Shown piece after piece: positions 15,786-24,899 of a stretch of 33,935 bases of DNA. Every line of letters starts with the position of its first letter. The stretch's first letter is position 1. A program made the position numbers and the translations under genes. The stretch lies in NCBI GenBank assembly GCA_910587795.1, contig CAJUNH010000014.1:1-33935 (forward strand), given 5' to 3'. The notes below the pieces were generated by a model. That model ran no database searches, had not been told where the DNA came from, and saw only the letters and a list, made by a program, of their open reading frames with translations. Source of the stretch: an uncultured Christensenellaceae bacterium. GTDB taxonomy: Bacteria > Bacillota > Clostridia > Christensenellales > CAG-314.

Positions 15786-16508
15786 ATGAAAATAATCGTT
15801 ACTGACAATTACGATGAAATGAGCAAGGTTGCCGCCGAACTTATTGCGGAAGTGGTGGAACGTAAGCCTACTGCGACGTTGGGGCTTGCTACGGGTTCTA
15901 CGCCCATAGGCTGTTACAAACTGCTTGCGGATTTCTGTCGGCAAAAACGTTTAAGTTTTGCCTCGGTAAAAACGGTAAATTTGGATGAGTACGTAGGCTT
16001 GTCTGCCTCTCACAATCAAAGCTACGCATATTTTATGCGCCGTAATCTGTTCGATAGCATAGATATAGAATTGTCTAATACTCGTATACCTAACGGGTCT
16101 GCCGCCGACGTTGCCGCCGAGTGTGCGCATTACAGCGCGCTGTTGAAAAATAATGTGCGCGACGTGCAGCTTTTGGGTTTGGGCAGTAACGGTCATATAG
16201 GCTTTAACGAGCCCGATACTCCGTTTGACAGCGTAACTCACTTGGTGAATCTTACCGAAAATACCGTTACGGACAATTCCAGACTGTTTAAAAATTTAGA
16301 AGAAGTTCCCCGTCAAGCTATCACTATGGGCATAGCTGAGATTATGCAGGCTGGCAAAATAGTGCTTTTGGCAAGCGGGCAAAATAAAGCCCGCGCCGTG
16401 TACGATATGTGCCGCGGACCAGTAAACGCCGCGTGTCCTGCAAGTATATTGCAGCGTCATCCCGACTGTGTGGCGGTGCTGGATAAAGCCGCCGCGTCGT
16501 TACTTTAA
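15786..16508 (+). CDS. nagB: Glucosamine-6-phosphate deaminase
   Basis: Converts glucosamine-6-phosphate to fructose-6-phosphate and ammonia (amino-sugar catabolism). The protein is 240 aa. GLATGSTPIGCYK is the phosphate-binding segment. VNLDEYVGL holds the catalytic base Asp67, and GLGSNGHIGFNEP holds His137 and Glu142; the Asn before GHIGF is normal for Firmicutes enzymes. It has its own promoter and terminator, and no nagA or PTS gene is adjacent. The ribosome site (AAGGG) is modest. A paralogous 6-phosphogluconolactonase is excluded by the LDEY and NGHIGFNEP motifs. Confidence 0.95.
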   Translation: MKIIVTDNYDEMSKVAAELIAEVVERKPTATLGLATGSTPIGCYKLLADFCRQKRLSFASVKTVNLDEYVGLSASHNQSYAYFMRRNLFDSIDIELSNTRIPNGSAADVAAECAHYSALLKNNVRDVQLLGLGSNGHIGFNEPDTPFDSVTHLVNLTENTVTDNSRLFKNLEEVPRQAITMGIAEIMQAGKIVLLASGQNKARAVYDMCRGPVNAACPASILQRHPDCVAVLDKAAASLL

Positions 16509-16652
16509 AAAGAGTAATCTGCACCTTTTACAAAAGTTCGGATTGGACGTTTTTCGCATATATGCAGGTTGCAAAATTTGTGCTTGCAGTTTAAAAACGT
16601 ATGGTGTTTGCTTGTCGCAATATTTGTAAATATCTCGATTTGTTTTTAAATC

Positions 16653-16688
16653 TATTCCGTCGGTTTTGCGCCGACGGAGTATTTTTTT
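16653..16688 (+). terminator. Intrinsic terminator of nagB
   Basis: CCGTCGG (16657-16663) pairs with CCGACGG (16671-16677). The stem extends through flanking TA/TT positions and is followed by seven T. Confidence 0.85.
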
Positions 16689-16847
16689 GTTACTTTTTAA
16701 AAGTAAATGCAGCGGATAATTCGGGCGTCTTTCGGTAATTTTACGTTATGTATATACGGCAAAAAACTTATTAACAGGCGTTGTGCCGTGCGTACGAATC
16801 TATATTTTGTAAAAAATTTTCCGTTATATTATACCGCAAATTCGTTA

Positions 16848-16901
16848 TGCATATTTATACAATGAGTATGTATAAATATGCATAATATGTATAAATATGT
16901 A
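16848..16901 (+). promoter_or_regulatory. Three phased palindromic boxes upstream of the topoisomerase operon
   Basis: TGCATATTTATACA (16848-16861), TGTATAAATATGCA (16869-16882) and TGTATAAATATGTA (16888-16901). Box 2 is the exact reverse complement of box 1; box 3 differs by one base. Centres are 21 and 19 bp apart, about two helical turns. The form TGnAT-N4-ATnCA resembles ArgR-type boxes, but no arginine gene is nearby, so the binding protein is unknown. Confidence 0.55.
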
Positions 16902-16971
16902 ATTTATTGCATATCACTGAATATTTCAGCCATTTTATTATTTTTTAGGTGAATAAATATAAAATATATGC

Positions 16972-17000
16972 TTGCAACATATGCGTTTTTGTGCTATAAT
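16972..17000 (+). promoter_or_regulatory. Promoter of the topoisomerase operon
   Basis: TTGCAA, 17 bp, TATAAT. Predicted start near 17007. Confidence 0.8.
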
Positions 17001-17134
17001 TTTATATCGTAAAGATGTATTTTTATGCATTTTTCGACAAAAATTGTATATGCAAGCGTAATGCGTATGCGTTAATGTTTTTCGGCGGCGGACAAAATAC
17101 GCTTTGTTTCGGCGCGCTTATAACGGAGGAAAAA

Positions 17135-19096
17135 ATGAGTAAAACATACGAAGCAAAAGATATACAGGTATTGGAGGGCTTAGACGCGGTACGTATGCGT
17201 CCGGGTATGTATATCGGCACAACCGGTAATAAGGGACTGCACCATTTGCTGTGGGAAATAGTAGACAACGCGGTAGACGAAGCTACAAACGGGTTTGCCG
17301 ACAAAATAGAAATTACGCTGCACCGCGACGATTCCGTAACGGTCAGCGACAACGGACGTGGCATACCGGTAGATATCCACCCCCAACTTAAAATATCGGG
17401 TGTTGAGGTGGTTTTTACGCAGCTGCATGCCGGCGGTAAATTTAACAACGAAAACTACGCGTATTCCGGCGGATTGCACGGAGTTGGCGCAAGCGTAACA
17501 AACGCGCTGTCGCGTTGGCTTACCGTCAACGTTTATAAGGACGGTGCTGAGTACGTGCAGCATTTTCAAAGCGTAGAGGACGAGGCCAGGGGTAAAATAA
17601 TAAGCGGCGCGCCGATAGATCACCTTACAAAGGTCGGCGAAACCGACAGGCACGGTTCCACGATTTCCTTCCTTGCCGATAACCGCGTATTTAAAAATAT
17701 CCAAATGGACAGAGAGGTTATCCACAAACGGGTAAAGGAATTGGCATTTTTAAATAGGGGCATAACTTTTGTGCTTACGGACGAACGCGCCGAGGACGAG
17801 GACGGGCAGACGTTTTGCGAGACTTTTTGCTATAACGGCGGCTTGCGAGATTTTGTTGTGTATCTTAACGAAAACAAAGCGCCCTTGCATCTCAACCCGT
17901 TGTATTGGTCGGGCAAAAACGACACGTTGGAACTGGAATTTGCATTTCAGTATACCTCTAATTATACTGAAAACTTTATTTCCTACGTAAACAATATACC
18001 AACCGGCGAAGGCGGTATGCACGAAACGGGCTTAAAAACCGCTATGACAAAGGTTATGAACGATTACGCCCGCAGCAAAAATTTACTTAAAGCAAAGGAA
18101 GACAACTTAATAGGCGAGGACTTCCGTGAAGGTATCACGTTGGTAATGTCCGTAAAGATGTCAAACGTTCAGTTCGAAGGGCAAACCAAAACAAAATTGG
18201 GCAACGTGGAGGCGCGCATTGCGTGCGAAGCGTTGGCAACGGAAGCGTTTAACGCGTTGTTAAACGCCGATTCGGCAACGGCGGAAACCATTATCAAAAA
18301 GTCCATTGCGTCTGCTAAGGTGCGCGAGGCGGCGCGTAAAGCAAAGGAAGTTACCCGTCAAAAAAACAGCATATTTAACAGTACTCTTATAGGCAAGCTT
18401 GCCAGCTGCACGGGGCGCGACGCTAAAAAGAACGAGCTGTTTATCGTAGAGGGCGATTCCGCAGGCGGGTCGGCAAAGCAGGCGCGTAACCGCCGTTTTC
18501 AGGCGATATTGCCCTTAAGAGGCAAGCCGCTAAACGCCGAGCGTAAACGCATCGACCAAGTTTTGCAAAACGAAGAAATCCGCTCGCTGATATCAGCTTT
18601 GGATACCAGCATAGGCGAGGATTTCAATATAGACGACTTAAAGTACGATAAAATAATAATATTGTCCGATGCCGACCAGGACGGCGCGCACATAAGGGCG
18701 ATACTGCTGACGTTCTTCTTCCGCTATATGAAGGAGCTCATAACCGAAGGCCACGTTTATATCGGTATGCCGCCGTTGTACAAAATTTCCAAAAAGGACA
18801 AGGTAAAATACGCCTACGACGATTACGAATTGCAGGAAGCTGTGCAGTCGTTCGGCAGAGGCTACGATTTGCAGCGCTACAAAGGTTTAGGCGAAATGAA
18901 TGCCGAACAGCTGTGGGAAACCACAATGAATCCCGAAACGCGTACGCTAATGCGCGTTACTATCGAAAATTTCAGCGAAGCCGAGCGTATGGTAACAACG
19001 TTGATGGGCGACCAAATCGACGCCCGCAAGCAGTACATTACGGACAATGCGGACTTTAACAAGGATAAAGACGCCCTGTTTGACGAGTATGTATAA
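17135..19096 (+). CDS. parE: Type IIA topoisomerase ATPase subunit (topo IV subunit B-like)
   Basis: ATP-driven subunit of a DNA gyrase/topoisomerase IV heterotetramer, 653 aa. GHKL ATPase motifs are EIVDNAVDEA, DNGRGIPVD and GGLHGVGASVTNAL. The transducer contains QTKTKLGN. The Toprim domain has EGDSAGGSAKQ (conserved Glu) and the metal-binding DADQDG, then PLRGKPLN. The start is the ATG at 17135, with GGAGG 6 bases upstream; the frame is open to 17015 but that stretch lies in the leader. It is followed 21 bp later by its partner subunit. GyrB and ParE cannot be separated by motif alone. The topo IV call rests on the partner, which lacks a proper GyrA box. Confidence 0.9.
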   Translation: MSKTYEAKDIQVLEGLDAVRMRPGMYIGTTGNKGLHHLLWEIVDNAVDEATNGFADKIEITLHRDDSVTVSDNGRGIPVDIHPQLKISGVEVVFTQLHAGGKFNNENYAYSGGLHGVGASVTNALSRWLTVNVYKDGAEYVQHFQSVEDEARGKIISGAPIDHLTKVGETDRHGSTISFLADNRVFKNIQMDREVIHKRVKELAFLNRGITFVLTDERAEDEDGQTFCETFCYNGGLRDFVVYLNENKAPLHLNPLYWSGKNDTLELEFAFQYTSNYTENFISYVNNIPTGEGGMHETGLKTAMTKVMNDYARSKNLLKAKEDNLIGEDFREGITLVMSVKMSNVQFEGQTKTKLGNVEARIACEALATEAFNALLNADSATAETIIKKSIASAKVREAARKAKEVTRQKNSIFNSTLIGKLASCTGRDAKKNELFIVEGDSAGGSAKQARNRRFQAILPLRGKPLNAERKRIDQVLQNEEIRSLISALDTSIGEDFNIDDLKYDKIIILSDADQDGAHIRAILLTFFFRYMKELITEGHVYIGMPPLYKISKKDKVKYAYDDYELQEAVQSFGRGYDLQRYKGLGEMNAEQLWETTMNPETRTLMRVTIENFSEAERMVTTLMGDQIDARKQYITDNADFNKDKDALFDEYV

Positions 19097-19117
19097 CGGC
19101 AGCGGAGGAATACACCA

Positions 19118-21604
19118 ATGAAACAACTGGATATATTTGATTTGGAACATAACGATATAGAAAAAATGGAGGACGGCAGTAACCTTATTTCCAAACCTAT
19201 GGAAGTAGTTATGCACGAATCCATGATGCCCTATGCCGAGCACGTAATTTTGGACAGAGCTCTTCCCCGCGTAGAGGACGGTTTAAAGCCCGTTCAGCGC
19301 CGTATACTGTATTCCATGTACGAACAGGGCAACCTTCCCGATAAGCCTACGCGCAAGTCCGCGCGTATCGTCGGCGACTGTATGGGTAGGTACCACCCGC
19401 ATGGCGACAGTTCCATTTACGACGCAATGGTACGTATGGCGCAGCCGTTCAGTATGAACGTGCCTTTGATTATCGGTCAGGGAAACTTCGGTAACATCGA
19501 CGGCGACAGCGCCGCGGCAATGCGTTATACCGAGGCAAAACTCTCGCCCGTTGCGGTGGAATTGCTTAGAGATATCGAAAAGGACACCGTGCGTTGGAGC
19601 CGTAACTTCGACGATACCACAAAGGAACCGGACATGCTGCCGGGGCGTTTTCCCAACCTGCTTATCAACGGTGCAACGGGTATTGCGGTAGGTCTTGCCA
19701 CAAACATACCTCCGCATAACTTCGGCGAGGTTATCGACGGCGTTGTCGCGTATATCGACAATAAGGGAATAAAGCTGTCGGCAATGATGAAAATTATCAA
19801 AGGACCGGACTTTCCTACCGGCGGACACGTAGTCGGCGGAGAGGGATTGCTGCAAGCTTACGAAACGGGTAAGGGAAAAATTATTATCCGCGCTAAAATG
19901 CATATAGAGGTTGCCGCGGGAGACAGACGCAATATCGTAATTACCGAAATACCCTACGGCGTAAACAAGGCGGATTTGCTGATAAAAATCGCCGCTTTGA
20001 GGGACGAGAAAAAGGACGTCTTTCAGGGTATTGCCGATATCGTTGACGAAAGCGACAAAGAAGGTATGCGCGCCGTAATAAAACTGCGTAAGGATTGCGA
20101 CGTAGACAAGGTTGTCAAAAATTTGCTTAAATATTCTAATTTGCAAATGAGTTACGGAATAAATATGGTAGCCATTGCCGACGGTAAGCCGCAGCTTATG
20201 GGGCTGTTGGATATTATAGCGTATTACGTTACCTATCAGCGCGACGTAATACTGCGCCGTTCTAAGTTCGAATTGGAAGAAGCAAAGGAGCGCGCGCACA
20301 TCGTACGCGGACTGGTAATAGCGGTCGAAAATATCGACGAGGTTATTCAAATTATAAAAAACGCTTCCTCTACAAGCGACGCAAAAGCAAAACTGCGCGC
20401 GCGTTTTGAACTTAGCGACCGTCAGGCGCAAGCGATTTTGGATTTGAGGCTTGCCCGTATTACAAAGCTGGAAGTAAGCAAACTTAAAAACGAACTTGCC
20501 GAACTGGAACGCACGATAGCCAGACTTAACATTATTATAAACAGCAAGCGTGAGCAAATGGAACTTGTAAAAGCTGAACTGCTTGCTATTAAAAGGGCTT
20601 ACAAATCGCCTCGCCGTTCGGAAATGTGTAAAACCATGGACGACGTAAATATCCCCAGCGAAACGGACGAAAAGCCCGTAGAAACGGTTGTAGTGGGCGT
20701 TGCGGCAAATTACGGAATTAAGCGTATTCCGTCCAAAAACTTTAATTTATCTAATAAGGACGCAGTGGGCGCAACCACGGCGGAAATACTTACCCACGCA
20801 ATAGAGTGCAAGACGGACAGCAAGGTGATGTTTTTCAGTAATTTGGGCAACTGTTATCAAACCGGAGTGGGCGAATTGCCCGAAGGTAAGTACCGCGATA
20901 ACGGCGTTATGCTCAGTAAACTGTTTAGCGATGCCGTTCCGGGCGAATTGCCCGTGGGCGTGTTCGTTTTGCCTAAGGACGAAGAACCTAAGGGCGAGTT
21001 GCTGATTTATACCCGTCAGGGACTTATTAAACGCAGCGAATGGAAGGAGTATCTGCTTTTAAAACAAGCTTTCCAAGGCTATAAAGGCAAAGAGGGCGAC
21101 GAAGTGTTTAAGGTGGAGGCAGTCCGCCCCGGTACCGACGTATTTTATGTTACCAACCGCGGCGGCTGTACTCGGTTTGAAACAACCGAAATTCCGTTAC
21201 AGGGACGCGTTGCAAGCGGAGTACGTTGTATTAATCTTGCCGATGACGAATACGTTGTATTTGCAGGTCAGGTGGAAAAAGATAAGGGCGACGTGCTTAT
21301 GATTACAAATAAAGGTTTTGCAAAACGTCTGCCCGTTACGGAAATTACACGTCATGCCCGTAACTGTAAGGGCGCAAAGGGTACGGAATTCGGCGTAAAC
21401 GGATCTTCGATAGTGTACGCTAACTATGTAAACGAATTGCACTATAAAGTGGCGATATTCGATAAAGCTAACGTATACGTTGTTGAAACTGCGGAAGTAA
21501 GCGTGGAAAACAAAAACAACAAAGGTAAATTGCCTAAGGGCAAACGCGGCGGAATTGTGGTGGAAAAGGTAATAGGATTTAAAAGTTCGGCAGATAAATT
21601 CTAA
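19118..21604 (+). CDS. parC: Type IIA topoisomerase DNA-cleavage subunit (topo IV subunit A-like)
   Basis: DNA breakage-reunion subunit, 828 aa. The catalytic Tyr is Y137 in MRYTEAKL. The quinolone-determining segment reads RYHPHGDSSIYDAM, with Ser98 and Asp102 at the two classical resistance positions, so it is wild type. The coiled-coil gate and six-bladed C-terminal beta-pinwheel follow. Where GyrA has QRRGGKG this protein has RNCKGAKG, a degenerate GyrA box. This argues for topo IV-like decatenation rather than DNA wrapping. An excellent ribosome site (GCGGAGG) lies in the 21-bp gap after the partner gene. A true gyrA/gyrB pair would be expected elsewhere in the genome. Confidence 0.9.
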   Translation: MKQLDIFDLEHNDIEKMEDGSNLISKPMEVVMHESMMPYAEHVILDRALPRVEDGLKPVQRRILYSMYEQGNLPDKPTRKSARIVGDCMGRYHPHGDSSIYDAMVRMAQPFSMNVPLIIGQGNFGNIDGDSAAAMRYTEAKLSPVAVELLRDIEKDTVRWSRNFDDTTKEPDMLPGRFPNLLINGATGIAVGLATNIPPHNFGEVIDGVVAYIDNKGIKLSAMMKIIKGPDFPTGGHVVGGEGLLQAYETGKGKIIIRAKMHIEVAAGDRRNIVITEIPYGVNKADLLIKIAALRDEKKDVFQGIADIVDESDKEGMRAVIKLRKDCDVDKVVKNLLKYSNLQMSYGINMVAIADGKPQLMGLLDIIAYYVTYQRDVILRRSKFELEEAKERAHIVRGLVIAVENIDEVIQIIKNASSTSDAKAKLRARFELSDRQAQAILDLRLARITKLEVSKLKNELAELERTIARLNIIINSKREQMELVKAELLAIKRAYKSPRRSEMCKTMDDVNIPSETDEKPVETVVVGVAANYGIKRIPSKNFNLSNKDAVGATTAEILTHAIECKTDSKVMFFSNLGNCYQTGVGELPEGKYRDNGVMLSKLFSDAVPGELPVGVFVLPKDEEPKGELLIYTRQGLIKRSEWKEYLLLKQAFQGYKGKEGDEVFKVEAVRPGTDVFYVTNRGGCTRFETTEIPLQGRVASGVRCINLADDEYVVFAGQVEKDKGDVLMITNKGFAKRLPVTEITRHARNCKGAKGTEFGVNGSSIVYANYVNELHYKVAIFDKANVYVVETAEVSVENKNNKGKLPKGKRGGIVVEKVIGFKSSADKF

Positions 21605-21820
21605 TTACGCATAATAATATATTTCTTAATATGCGTACGCTTTGGCGCGTTTGTATTAAATCTTTTGTTTTAATTCGCATAGGAAAAATATAATTTGTAA
21701 AAAATATTTTAGTTAATAGAACTTTAACGGTAACTGTGTGGAATTTTTTAAAAGATTTAAATGCTTTTATTAATAAAATTTTTGCGCTAAACTGACGTTT
21801 TTAAATAACGGAGGCAATAT
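21605..21820. other. Gap after parC
   Basis: AT-rich, no gene. TACGCAT (around 21608) and ATGCGTA (around 21633) form a weak hairpin without a T-run. The first convincing terminator for parC is the bidirectional one at 21821. Confidence 0.4.
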
Positions 21821-21860
21821 AAAAAGCCTTACCGCAAATTAAACTTGCGGTAAGGTTTTT
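21821..21860. terminator. Bidirectional terminator between parC and trmB
   Basis: CCTTACCGCAA pairs perfectly with TTGCGGTAAGG around a 7-nt loop, with A5 on the left and T5 on the right. It suits the end of trmB on the minus strand and of the topoisomerase operon on the plus strand. Confidence 0.9.
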
Positions 21861-21870
21861 ATATTTGCTA

Positions 21871-22545
21871 TTAGCGTTTAATCCGCGCTTTTAAAGCGTA
21901 TATCGGCATACCTTGCGCGCGGAACTTACTTTCGTATTCCGTCACAACGTTGCCGTCGGCGGTTGCGTCAAGATTATAAGTTATGTCGTACACATCGTAA
22001 CCGTTTTGCTTAAAACTATCCGCAGACCAATTAAAAAAGTCCAAATTGTCGGTTTTTTGCGTAATTATACCGTTGTCGGTAAGCAAGTATTTGTACAGTT
22101 CCAAAAAGTTTTTGCTTGTAAGTCTGCGGTTTGCGTATGTCTTTTTGGGAAACGGACAGGAAAAGTTTAACGCAATGTGCTCGGCGCAGTTTTGAGGTAA
22201 AAAGCAGCGTAGATTTTCTGCGCGGCAGTTTAAAAACCGTAAGTTAGGTATGTTAATCTCGGCAGCCTGTTCACAAGCAACAACAATAACGTTGCTAAGT
22301 TTTTCAACCGCTAAGTAGTGCTTATCGGGATTGTTTTGTGCAGACTGTATAGCCCAAGCGCCTTTGCCGCAGCCTAATTCCAACGTGATAGGGCGGACGT
22401 CGCCGAAAGCCGAAGAAATTTCTATAACGTTAAGCATTTTTTGTTTTTCGTCCAACCTAAAAAAACCGTCGCCTTCCCTTGCAAGTAAGTAATGTTTGCA
22501 TTCGTTTAAACGTTCGTCTAAATGTTTTTTCAGTCGCATTCTCAT
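21871..22545 (-). CDS. trmB: tRNA (guanine(46)-N7)-methyltransferase
   Basis: SAM-dependent methylation of G46 in the tRNA variable loop, 224 aa. The SAM loop is LELGCGKGAWAIQ, the second motif LAVEKLSN. The signature normally read as NFSDPWPKxxHxKRRLTS is here NFSCPFPKKTYANRRLTS, i.e. Cys130 in place of the conserved Asp and Phe in place of Trp. KTDNLDFF and VTEYESKF (the C-terminal TEYE motif) are present. The Cys codon is TGT, two base changes from an Asp codon. The enzyme otherwise looks intact. Only a weak ribosome site precedes the ATG. It probably has its own weak promoter. Confidence 0.9.
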   Translation of the reverse strand: MRMRLKKHLDERLNECKHYLLAREGDGFFRLDEKQKMLNVIEISSAFGDVRPITLELGCGKGAWAIQSAQNNPDKHYLAVEKLSNVIVVACEQAAEINIPNLRFLNCRAENLRCFLPQNCAEHIALNFSCPFPKKTYANRRLTSKNFLELYKYLLTDNGIITQKTDNLDFFNWSADSFKQNGYDVYDITYNLDATADGNVVTEYESKFRAQGMPIYALKARIKR

Positions 22546-22728
22546 AAGTTTTCGTTTCCGTTTTTTTAATATAAAGTATATTTATCACAGCCGTATTTTT
22601 CCGTTCCGCATTTGGAGCAGATAATATAACGTGATTATTCTCCGTTAAAATCAATAGAAATTTACACGCGTGCAAGCGCTTTGATATGTGATTTTAAACG
22701 GGGCACAAGGTTAAGTTAAAATACCGAT

Positions 22729-22757
22729 CCGAAAGCCGTATTTTTTCAGTCTTTCGG
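22729..22757 (-). terminator. Possible hairpin terminator of nadE
   Basis: CCGAAAG and CTTTCGG pair across the nadE stop codon, with a 15-nt loop and a short T-rich tail on the minus strand. It is a weak terminator at best. Confidence 0.35.
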
Positions 22758-24881
22758 TTCTACCGTTTTAAGGTCGGCAATCCAGGCGTCACAGCAAGCG
22801 TCGCTAGGCATAATCATTCCAAATTTTGATATATCCACCGAACCGAGCCGTACGCCGTCGGGCGCACAGCCTCGTTTAAATTGCTGACTAAAAAACCGAC
22901 GGATAAATTTGTCCAGCCATTTGTAAATTGTCTTTCCGTCGTATTTGCCCGCAAAAGAAATTTGCGCCGTTTTGTAGACTTTTGCGGGGGTAAATCCCTT
23001 GCGGATAAGCATAAATAAAAAGTAGTCGTGCAATTCGTACGGACCGATAATGTCCTCTGTTACCTGCGATATTCCGTTATCAGTCGGCGGCAGCAGTTCG
23101 GGGCTGACAGGCGTATCGAGTACGTCTAGCAGTACTGTTTTCAGTTGTTTGGGAGAGTTGTCCGCGGCATAGCGTATAAGCGCCTTTACCAACGTTTTAG
23201 GCACGGAGGAATTAACTGCATACATAGACATATGGTCGCCGTTGTATGTGCACCACCCTAGGGCGGATTCGCTCATATCGCCGGTACCTATCACAAGGCC
23301 GTTTGTTCCGCTTGCCATATCCATCAGCACTTGCGTGCGTTCCCTTGCCTGAGCGTTTTCGTATACTATGTCGGTAACGTCAAGCGGATGGCCGATATCT
23401 TTTAAGTGCTGCGTAACGGATTTTGTAATGTCTGCTGTTTTTAGCGTTGCGCCGATAGACTCTATAAGTTTGACAGAGTTGTTTAAAGTGCGTTGACTTG
23501 TGCCGAAGCAGGGCATTGTAACCGCTATAATATCGCTTGTCGGTCGTTTAAGCAGTTTTAATGTTCTTGCGCATATAAGCAGCGCCAACGTGCTGTCGCT
23601 TCCGCCCGATACTCCTATTACAAGCTTGTCTGCTTTTACGTGTTCGACGCGCTTTTTCAGCCCGTATGACAGTATGTCGTAAACTTTGCTGCACACCGAA
23701 TTAAGCTCGGCGGTAGTATTCGGTACAAAAGGAGTAGGGCTGTATTTGCGTATTCCGCCCGATACGGGCAAGTCGAAGTAAACGGTTTGGTAGTCCGTTT
23801 CCGCCTCGGTGCGCGCTAAGCGTGCGCGTTCGTTTGCAATAAAGCCAAAGTCCGCTTCCGCTTCGGCATATCCCGTTGTAAACGGCGCGGATTCGGCAAG
23901 CAATTCGCCGTTTTCGCAGATTATATTATGTGCGGAAAATACCGTTTGGCTTGTGGATTCGCTGGGCGCAGAGGAACAGTATGCGTATACAGCGCAGCAT
24001 GTGCCGGACTGTATTTCTATCATTTTGCGGCGGTAGTCGCTTTTTACTACCGTTTCGTTGCTTGCAGATAGGTTAAATATCGCGTTTGCACCTGCGGCGG
24101 AGTGGGTGTGCGACGGTGAGTTTGCCACCCAAACGTCTTCGCAAATTTCGATAGCGAAGCGTATATCGGGGTGCAGTCGGTTTGTAAAAATCAGTTTGCT
24201 GGCAAAAGGTACGGTATAATTTTGCAAAGTGATTTGCCTGCTGTTTCCGTCAAAAGGAGTAAACAGACGTTTTTCGCAAAATTCGTTGTAGTTGGGCAAG
24301 TGCGTTTTGGGTACGATTCCCAAAATTTTACCGTGGCAAACAACTGCCGCGGCATTATATAATTTGCCCGTATCGTCGGCGGCAGGCAAACCGACAATAG
24401 CAACAATATCGAATTGCGCAAGAGCGTCGGTTATTGAATAAAGAGCGTTTATTGCGGCGGTGCGCAGCGTTTGCTGAAAGAATAAATCTCCGCAAGTGTA
24501 GCCCGTTACGGACAATTCGGGAAATAACGCTATTTTTACTCCGTTGTTTGCCGCCTGTTTCGACAGTTTAATTATTTGCTGTGCGTTAAAAGCACAGTCG
24601 CCTACGCGTACCTCGGGAGAAATACACGCTATTTTTACCAGTCCCAAATAAGAATTAGGCATTGCCTGCACAGTCTGCGTTTCGTCGGCAAGCAGATATT
24701 CCTCGGTAACGTCCAGAGCCTCGGCAAGTTTACTAAGTTTGTCGGGCTTTATTTTCTGCAGTTCGCCGCTCATAATTTTATTGACGGTACCTAACGTTAA
24801 TCCGCTTGCGGCAGACAGCTGTTTTAAAGTGTATCCTTTGGCTTTTTTTGCTGAATTAAGTTTTTTTATTAATTGTTGCAT
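22746..24881 (-). CDS. nadE: NAD(+) synthetase, glutamine-dependent, with N-terminal XRE DNA-binding domain
   Basis: Makes NAD from nicotinic acid adenine dinucleotide using glutamine and ATP, 711 aa. Residues 4-62 are an XRE/Cro helix-turn-helix (KGYTLKQLSAASGLTLGTVN). Residues ~78-340 are the nitrilase-type glutaminase with Glu122 (FPELSVTGY), Lys192 (VPKTHLPNY) and Cys247 (EICEDVW). Residues ~395-700 are the synthetase with PP-loop SGGSDST (425-431). The family is usually ~640 aa and begins at the equivalent of residue 78 (YLGLVKIACISPEVRVGD). The Met at 74 has no usable ribosome site, whereas the Met at residue 1 has AGAGGAG, so the fusion is real in this sequence. A strong promoter and a palindrome in the leader suggest autoregulation by the HTH domain (inference). 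Confidence 0.93.
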   Translation of the reverse strand: MQQLIKKLNSAKKAKGYTLKQLSAASGLTLGTVNKIMSGELQKIKPDKLSKLAEALDVTEEYLLADETQTVQAMPNSYLGLVKIACISPEVRVGDCAFNAQQIIKLSKQAANNGVKIALFPELSVTGYTCGDLFFQQTLRTAAINALYSITDALAQFDIVAIVGLPAADDTGKLYNAAAVVCHGKILGIVPKTHLPNYNEFCEKRLFTPFDGNSRQITLQNYTVPFASKLIFTNRLHPDIRFAIEICEDVWVANSPSHTHSAAGANAIFNLSASNETVVKSDYRRKMIEIQSGTCCAVYAYCSSAPSESTSQTVFSAHNIICENGELLAESAPFTTGYAEAEADFGFIANERARLARTEAETDYQTVYFDLPVSGGIRKYSPTPFVPNTTAELNSVCSKVYDILSYGLKKRVEHVKADKLVIGVSGGSDSTLALLICARTLKLLKRPTSDIIAVTMPCFGTSQRTLNNSVKLIESIGATLKTADITKSVTQHLKDIGHPLDVTDIVYENAQARERTQVLMDMASGTNGLVIGTGDMSESALGWCTYNGDHMSMYAVNSSVPKTLVKALIRYAADNSPKQLKTVLLDVLDTPVSPELLPPTDNGISQVTEDIIGPYELHDYFLFMLIRKGFTPAKVYKTAQISFAGKYDGKTIYKWLDKFIRRFFSQQFKRGCAPDGVRLGSVDISKFGMIMPSDACCDAWIADLKTVEPKD

Positions 24882-24899
24882 AAACTCCTCTGTGTTTGA

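Larger units (their letters stand above)
16509..17134. other. Regulatory interval upstream of the topoisomerase operon
   Basis: No gene. In order: the nagB terminator (16653-16688), an AT-rich tract, three palindromic boxes (16848-16901), a strong promoter (16972-17000), and a ~130-nt leader ending in GGAGG. Confidence 0.7.

Noticed and set aside
16848..16901. Replication-origin or DnaA-box cluster
   Set aside because: The sites do not match TTATCCACA and no dnaA/dnaN is nearby.
19283..20557. A 424-codon open frame on the minus strand
   Set aside because: Antisense to the catalytic core of parC; no domain and no ribosome site.
22562..22630. Minus-strand stretch reading ICSKCGTEKYGCDKYTLY
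   Set aside because: It looks like a zinc-ribbon end, but there is no start codon, it is under 25 codons, and it lies in the trmB leader. Probably chance.
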